Source of the DNA: Phenylobacterium sp.
Lineage (GTDB): Bacteria; Pseudomonadota; Alphaproteobacteria; Caulobacterales; Caulobacteraceae
Reading direction: 5' to 3'
NCBI RefSeq assembly: GCF_016124325.1
Contig: NZ_WGNY01000015.1
Location: 1 to 64,000, forward strand
DNA: 64,000 nucleotides
Made by a program: the position numbers and the translations under genes. Under the pieces are notes generated by a model. The model saw only the letters and a program-made list of their open reading frames with translations, was not told where the DNA came from and did not search any database. This document shows, piece by piece, positions 59,679 to 64,000 of this stretch (the stretch's first letter is position 1; each line of letters opens with the position of its first letter).

Positions 59679-60401
59679 TCAGGCCCCCATGGCGCGCAGG
59701 GCCGCGGCCTCAGCCCGGCGACGCCAGACCTCGCCGCGGATGCGCACCAGCCAAAGCGACCCGAAGGCGGAGAGGTAGGCGAGGTTCATGATCAGCAGGG
59801 GCCAGAGATAGACCGGCGCCAGGGCGCCCTTGGTGAACATCGAGCTGCCCTGGTGCAGGCTGTTCCACCACTCGACGCTGAAGTGGATGATCGGCAGGTT
59901 GACCACGCCCACCAGCGCCAGGATCGCGGCGGCCCGCGAGGCCTTGGCCTCGTCGTCCAGCGAGGCACGCAGCGCCAAGTAGGCGACGTAGAGCAGGAAC
60001 AGCACCAGCACCGAGGTCAGCCGCGCGTCCCACACCCACCAGGCGCCCCACATCGGCCGGCCCCAGAGCGAGCCCGTGACGAGAGCCAGGAAGGTGAAGC
60101 CCGCCCCCAGGCTGGCGGCGGCCTGGGCCGCGCAGTCGGCCAGCACGTGCCGGAACACCAGGGCCAGGAAGCTGGCGATCGCCAGGCAGGCGTAGATGAA
60201 CTCGCAGATGATCGCGGCGGGCACATGGATGAACATGATCCGCACCGTGGCGCCCTGCTGGTAGTCGTCGGGCGCCGTGAAGCCCATCCAGAGGCCGACG
60301 ACGGCGAGCACCAGCGCGATCACGCCGAACATCGGCGCCGCCCAGCGCGAGAACGCCATGAACCGATCGGGGTTGGAGAGGAAGGCGGGCGCCCAGTTCA
60401 T
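59679..60401 (-). CDS. ccmC: Haem exporter permease CcmC
   Basis: A 240-residue inner-membrane protein with six transmembrane helices. The haem-handling WWD-type motif is WGAWWVWDARLTS, and the conserved histidines are in MFIHVPAA and HFSVEWWNSLHQG. CcmC delivers haem to CcmE for cytochrome c assembly. Its start ATG overlaps the stop of the GMC oxidoreductase gene upstream (ATGA), an unusual coupling. Confidence 0.95.
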   Translation of the reverse strand: MNWAPAFLSNPDRFMAFSRWAAPMFGVIALVLAVVGLWMGFTAPDDYQQGATVRIMFIHVPAAIICEFIYACLAIASFLALVFRHVLADCAAQAAASLGAGFTFLALVTGSLWGRPMWGAWWVWDARLTSVLVLFLLYVAYLALRASLDDEAKASRAAAILALVGVVNLPIIHFSVEWWNSLHQGSSMFTKGALAPVYLWPLLIMNLAYLSAFGSLWLVRIRGEVWRRRAEAAALRAMGA

Positions 60402-61990
60402 GGCTTCCGCATAGGGCCCGCGTCGCCGCCCGGCAAGGCGCCGCGGCCGGCCATGAGCCGCTCGGCCATCACCTCGGCTATCATCACCGTGGTCAGGTGG
60501 GTGTTGGCGCGCACGACGCTGGGCATCACCGAGGCGTCGACGACCCGCAGGCCGTCCAGGCCGAGCACCCGGCAATCCGGGTCGACCACCGTGGTCGCCG
60601 CGCCCGGGTCGCCCATGGCGCAGGTGCTGGTCGCGTGCTGGACGTCGCCGCTGTAGGCCAGCAGGAAGGCGTCCAGCTCGGCGTCGCCGACGCCGTCGGA
60701 CAGCTTCCACGTGGGGCGGCCGATCGCCGCGACGGCGGGGTGGCGCCGCATCGCCAGCAGCCGCCGCGCGCCGTCGCGCATGCGGGCCAGGTCGGAGGGA
60801 TCGTCCAGCATGTTCTCCTCGACCACCGGATGCTCGAACGGGTCGGCCGAGGACAGCCGCACCGCGCCCCGCGACAGGCATTCGTTCACCCACACCCCGA
60901 TCAGCCCGAACACCCGCCCGTCGCCGGCCAGATGCGCCCCGGCGCTGTCGCCGAACCGGTTCATGGACACGATCATCATGTCGCCGGGACCGGCGCCCGC
61001 GAGGCCCGAGCTGTAGCGGATGCAAGCGTTGGTGTGCCGAAAGCCCGGCGGCGACAGCGCCGCGGGCGTGAGTTCGATCGGCATGAACATCGCCGGATGG
61101 TCCTGGAAGCCCTCGCCCACGGGCAGGTCGGCGCGCACGGCGACGCCCATCTCGGCCAGGTGCGCGGCCGGGCCGACGCCCGAGCGCATGAGGATCGCCG
61201 GCGAATGCACCGCGCCGGCCGAGAGGATCACCTCGGCGCCCCGGACCTCGCGCCAGGCGCCCTCCTGCCTGACGCGCACGCCGACGGCCCGCGAGCCTTC
61301 GAACAGCACCTTGTCCACATGGGCGCCGCCCAGGATCGCCAGGTTGTTGCGGCCGCGCGCGGGTTCCAGATAGCCGTCGTTGGTGCTGACCCGCACGCTG
61401 TCGCGGTTGTTGATGGCGTAGGGCGAGACGCCCAGCGCGCCCGGGGCGTTGTGGTCGGCCGCCCAGGCGTAGCCGGCGTCCAGCGCCGCCTCGGCCAGCG
61501 TCTGGTCCACCGGGCCCCAGGCGCTGACCGGCGCCCGGTAGATCGGGATCGGCCCGTCGGCGCCGTGATAGGGCGCATCGCCGTACTTCAGGTCGGTCTC
61601 CAGTCGGCGGAAGGCCGGCAGGACCTCGGCGAACGACCAGCCCGTACAGCCCGCCGCCGCCCAGCCGTCGTAGTCCTCGGGCACGCCGCGGATGGCGATC
61701 TGGCCGTTAATCGCCGAACTCCCCCCGACGCCACGGCCGCGCCAGTAGGTGCGCGGCGCCTGCACGTAGGTGCGCCTGGCCATCAGAGTGTCCCACCGGT
61801 AGTCGGCTAAGGCCGGGTCGACGATGGCGGTGTTGGGGTTGGGGCTCCGGATCGCCTCGGGCGTGTCGGCGGTGCGGTAGTCGGGCCCGGCCTCGATCAA
61901 GGCGACCTGCACGCCGGGATCGGCCGACAGGCGCGCGGCCAGAACCGCGCCGGCCGAGCCGGCGCCCACGATCACATAGTCGTACGACAT
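60398..61990 (-). CDS. GMC-family FAD oxidoreductase
   Basis: A 530-residue flavoenzyme like choline or alcohol dehydrogenases. The FAD motif is VIVGAGSAGAVLAARLS, with GRGVGGSSAINGQIAIRG (GMC signature 1) and GAVHSPAILMRSGVGP (signature 2). The active site region is HATSTCAMG and the His/Asn pair lies near RANTHLTTVMIAE. Substrate unknown. It is placed inside the ccm operon, translationally coupled to ccmC. Confidence 0.92.
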   Translation of the reverse strand: MSYDYVIVGAGSAGAVLAARLSADPGVQVALIEAGPDYRTADTPEAIRSPNPNTAIVDPALADYRWDTLMARRTYVQAPRTYWRGRGVGGSSAINGQIAIRGVPEDYDGWAAAGCTGWSFAEVLPAFRRLETDLKYGDAPYHGADGPIPIYRAPVSAWGPVDQTLAEAALDAGYAWAADHNAPGALGVSPYAINNRDSVRVSTNDGYLEPARGRNNLAILGGAHVDKVLFEGSRAVGVRVRQEGAWREVRGAEVILSAGAVHSPAILMRSGVGPAAHLAEMGVAVRADLPVGEGFQDHPAMFMPIELTPAALSPPGFRHTNACIRYSSGLAGAGPGDMMIVSMNRFGDSAGAHLAGDGRVFGLIGVWVNECLSRGAVRLSSADPFEHPVVEENMLDDPSDLARMRDGARRLLAMRRHPAVAAIGRPTWKLSDGVGDAELDAFLLAYSGDVQHATSTCAMGDPGAATTVVDPDCRVLGLDGLRVVDASVMPSVVRANTHLTTVMIAEVMAERLMAGRGALPGGDAGPMRKP

Positions 61991-62046
61991 GGCCCCTCCT
62001 GGCGCGCACTCTAGCGACCACGCGGGGAGACGCCTACGGGTCCCGC

Positions 62047-62667
62047 TCAGCCATGCGGCGGAGGCGGAGGCTCGGGCGGATCGGGCGGCGCCGGAAGCTG
62101 GTGGGAGATCCGCATCGGATGCGGGATCATCATCGGCCCCACGGACGGCCCCACCATCATCAGCATCGGCAGGGCGTCGAAAGCCTTCTGCTGCTTGGCG
62201 TCGAGCTGGCCGTAGAACGACCGGATCGCCGCGATCCGGCGCGAGACCTCGGCCTGCTGTTCGGTCATCCGGGCCTGCATGGCGTCGAGCCGTTCCAGGG
62301 TGGACTTCTGGCTGTCGCGGTCGAAACGGACGAAGCGATCGCCGTCCGGCCCCGCGTCCCGCCGGGTGGCCTCAAGGAACGCCTTCAGCGCCGGCTGCTG
62401 GTCGGCCCGCAGCTGCAAGAGATCGGCGAGGCGCGCGGCCCGATCCTCCGCGCCGGCCGCCGCGTGGTCGTCGTCGCGCCAGACCCGCACTTCCCGGCGA
62501 ACCTCGCGGGCGGCGTCGCGGGCGGCGCTCTCGGCGGCCCGGGCGTCCTGCGCGGCCTGGCGCTCGGCCTCCTGCGGCGTTCCGGCGAGGCTGGGCGTGA
62601 CGCCGGCCAGGAGGATCGCAGCCCCACCAAGGAGCCAGGGCGTCGGGTTGGTGAGGAACTTCATCAT
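62047..62667 (-). CDS. Periplasmic LTXXQ/Spy-like protein
   Basis: A 206-residue exported protein with a signal peptide (about residues 1-28). The body is helical and charged, with two Spy/CpxP-like motifs: LRADQQPALKAFLEA and GQLDAKQQKAFDALP (the LTxxQ motif as LDAKQ). The C-terminus is proline-rich (PAPPDPPEPPPPPHG). Family members sense or chaperone misfolded periplasmic proteins or metals. It lies between ccmB and the GMC gene. Confidence 0.8.
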   Translation of the reverse strand: MMKFLTNPTPWLLGGAAILLAGVTPSLAGTPQEAERQAAQDARAAESAARDAAREVRREVRVWRDDDHAAAGAEDRAARLADLLQLRADQQPALKAFLEATRRDAGPDGDRFVRFDRDSQKSTLERLDAMQARMTEQQAEVSRRIAAIRSFYGQLDAKQQKAFDALPMLMMVGPSVGPMMIPHPMRISHQLPAPPDPPEPPPPPHG

Positions 62668-62757
62668 CGCGGTCGTCTCCGGGGTTCCCGTCGACGGTCA
62701 GGCTGGCCCCCCGCGTGAGGCGGAAAAGCGGCGGCCCGGATTAAGCTTTCGTCATGC

Positions 62758-63423
62758 TCAAGACAGCGCGTTGCGGCAGGCCGCGGCCATGGCCAGCGGT
62801 CCCAGGGCGACGGCCGCCGCGGCATAGGCCGCCAGCAGCAGGAAGCCCCCCGTCCAGGGCAGGCCAGCCGCGAAGGAATCCAGCGCGCCGCCGCCGAAGA
62901 TCACCGGCGGGACGAACAGCGGCAGCACGATCACCGCCGTCAGCACGCCGCCGCGGCGCGCGCCCAGGCTGAGCGCCGCGCCGATCCCGCCCATGAAGGC
63001 GAACGCGATCCCGCCCAGGAGCGCCGAGGCCAGCACCAGCGGCGCGAGAGCCGGCGGCGCGCCCAGCGCGATGGCGGCGACCGGCGCGGCTAAGGCCAGC
63101 GGAGCCCCGGTCGCCAGCCACTGGCCGGCGCACTTCACCAGGCAGGTGAGTTCGAGCGGCGTCCGCGACAGGACCAGGAGGTCGAGCGCGCCGTCCTCGT
63201 AGTCGCGCTCGAACAGCCGCTCCAGCGACAGCAGCGAGGCCAGCGCCAGCGCCACCCAGGCGGCGCCGAGCGCGATCGCCGCCAGCCGCTCCGGCTCGGG
63301 TCCGATGCCCAGCGGCAGCAGGGTGGCCACGCCGGCGTAGAACCCCAGCGCCACCAGCGGTCCGCCGCCCCGGCCCCAGGCCAGCGCCGTCTCGCGCGCG
63401 ATCAGGACGGCGAGGCGGTTCAT
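62758..63423 (-). CDS. ccmB: Haem exporter permease CcmB
   Basis: A 221-residue inner-membrane protein with six transmembrane helices. The N-terminus [12 protein letters not shown], the loop [19 protein letters not shown] and the [15 protein letters not shown] segment are typical of CcmB. It pairs with the CcmA ATPase, whose stop overlaps its start by 4 bp. 90 bp separate it from the periplasmic protein gene that follows. Confidence 0.94.
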   Translation of the reverse strand: MNRLAVLIARETALAWGRGGGPLVALGFYAGVATLLPLGIGPEPERLAAIALGAAWVALALASLLSLERLFERDYEDGALDLLVLSRTPLELTCLVKCAGQWLATGAPLALAAPVAAIALGAPPALAPLVLASALLGGIAFAFMGGIGAALSLGARRGGVLTAVIVLPLFVPPVIFGGGALDSFAAGLPWTGGFLLLAAYAAAAVALGPLAMAAACRNALS

Positions 63424-64000
63424 CCGGCCAGCTCCAGGCTCGCGCAGGGAATCGGCAGGGGATCGTGGACCGCCGCCACGATCAGGCCGCCGTCATCGAG
63501 ATGGCGGCGCATCAGCCCGCCGAAGGCCTCGCGCCAGCGCGCGTCGAGCGGGCTGAGCGGTTCGTCCAGCAGCCACAGCGGCCGGGGCGCGGCGATCAGC
63601 CGGGCCATGGCCAGGCGCCGGCGCTGGCCCGCCGAAAGCCGGCGGACCTCCAGGTCGAGCAGCGGGACGAGCGAGAGCGCCTCGGCGGCGTCGCGGGCCG
63701 AGGCCTCGGTCCCGCCGAACCAGCGGGTCCAGAAGGCGAGCTCCTCCCGCGCCGTGCGCGCCGGCTTGAGCCCGTCGGCGTGCCCCACCAGATGCAGCCC
63801 GCCGCCCCTCGCCTCGACCGGATCGGTCACGCCGAAGCCGATCTCGCCGGCCTCCAGCCGCACCAGTCCGGCCACCGCGCGCAGCAGGCTGGTCTTGCCC
63901 GACCCGTTGGGACCGGTGAGCGCGCAGGCCTGGCCCGCTTCCAACGCCAGCGACACGCCGTCGAACAGGAGCCGGCCCCCGCGCCGAATCGCCAGGTCTT
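63420..64000 (-). CDS. ccmA: Haem exporter ATP-binding protein CcmA (cut by window edge)
   Basis: The C-terminal 192 residues of an ABC ATPase. The Walker A motif [12 protein letters not shown], signature [16 protein letters not shown] and Walker [14 protein letters not shown] are in order. The frame stays open to base 63998, where the N-terminal [15 protein letters not shown] is still family-like, so about 10-15 residues and the start lie beyond the edge. CcmA energises release of haem-CcmE from CcmABCD. Confidence 0.93.
   Translation of the reverse strand, partial: DLAIRRGGRLLFDGVSLALEAGQACALTGPNGSGKTSLLRAVAGLVRLEAGEIGFGVTDPVEARGGGLHLVGHADGLKPARTAREELAFWTRWFGGTEASARDAAEALSLVPLLDLEVRRLSAGQRRRLAMARLIAAPRPLWLLDEPLSPLDARWREAFGGLMRRHLDDGGLIVAAVHDPLPIPCASLELAG

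Overview
The window looks like chromosomal DNA of an alphaproteobacterium of the Caulobacterales, most like Phenylobacterium or Caulobacter. The evidence is a high-GC, densely packed gene set, a gcrA cell-cycle regulator gene (26586-27086), intergenic elements carrying a CcrM-type GANTC site in a hairpin loop, CtrA-like TTAA motifs, a DUF2093 gene and a rhizobial-type ROSE RNA thermometer before hsp20. No prophage, insertion sequence, CRISPR array, rRNA or tRNA gene was recognised. Species assignment is inference.

Layout, left half. 0.4-5 kb: DNA repair methyltransferase (ogt), a degenerate nuclease-fold secreted protein, a Tat-exported M3 peptidase, glutamate racemase (murI) and an exported SRPBCC protein. 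5-7.5 kb: a MocR-type regulator divergent from a PNPOx-like flavoprotein, with an operator between them. 7.5-9.8 kb: an ahpC-ahpD peroxide module divergent from oxyR, with an OxyR site and a terminator between ahpC and ahpD. 10-12.7 kb: an SDR/TetR divergent pair with twin operators, then a YqjI-like metal-sensing PadR regulator with DUF2218. 12.7-17.5 kb: a secreted prolyl oligopeptidase and the dapF-mtaB-GFA operon. 17.6-21.3 kb: an amidohydrolase, two convergent TetR regulators (one fused to an extra N-terminal module) and hslO. 21.5-25.3 kb: a serine hydrolase, then argF and argD. 25.5-31.4 kb: an ABC-2 permease, gcrA, a metallophosphoesterase, xseA, DUF2093, a lipid A-type acyltransferase and an XRE regulator.

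Layout, right half. 31.4-35.8 kb: hisN, an alpha/beta hydrolase with a histone-H1-like tail, an SCP2 protein, a lipoprotein-like methyltransferase and thermometer-controlled hsp20. 35.8-38.3 kb: two tandem paralogous pentapeptide-repeat proteins. 38.6-44.9 kb: a serine hydrolase, gpmA, a small membrane protein, kdsD, a phosphohexomutase and ugd. 44.9-50.9 kb: an EmrAB/NodT tripartite efflux operon with a divergent TetR gene and a perfect 19-bp operator, a 53-residue small membrane protein and a dihaem cytochrome c. 51-56.6 kb: glmM and glmS (divergent), a small lipoprotein, galU and an epimerase. 56.6-64 kb: a TRIC channel, ftsY, yciB and a cytochrome c maturation operon (ccmA-ccmB-X-Y-ccmC-ccmD) interrupted by an LTXXQ-type periplasmic protein and a GMC oxidoreductase.

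Themes. Envelope sugar metabolism recurs (murI, dapF, kdsD, phosphohexomutase, ugd, glmM, glmS, galU, acyltransferase). Regulator/target pairs with readable operators are unusually frequent. Two fixed-length families of CTAG-bounded intergenic elements (117 and 119 bp, two copies each) sit at gene ends and in several cases supply the neighbouring stop codon. No wholly new multi-gene system is obvious. The most unusual items are the H1-tailed hydrolase, the fused TetR, the interrupted ccm operon, the paired pentapeptide proteins and the intergenic elements.
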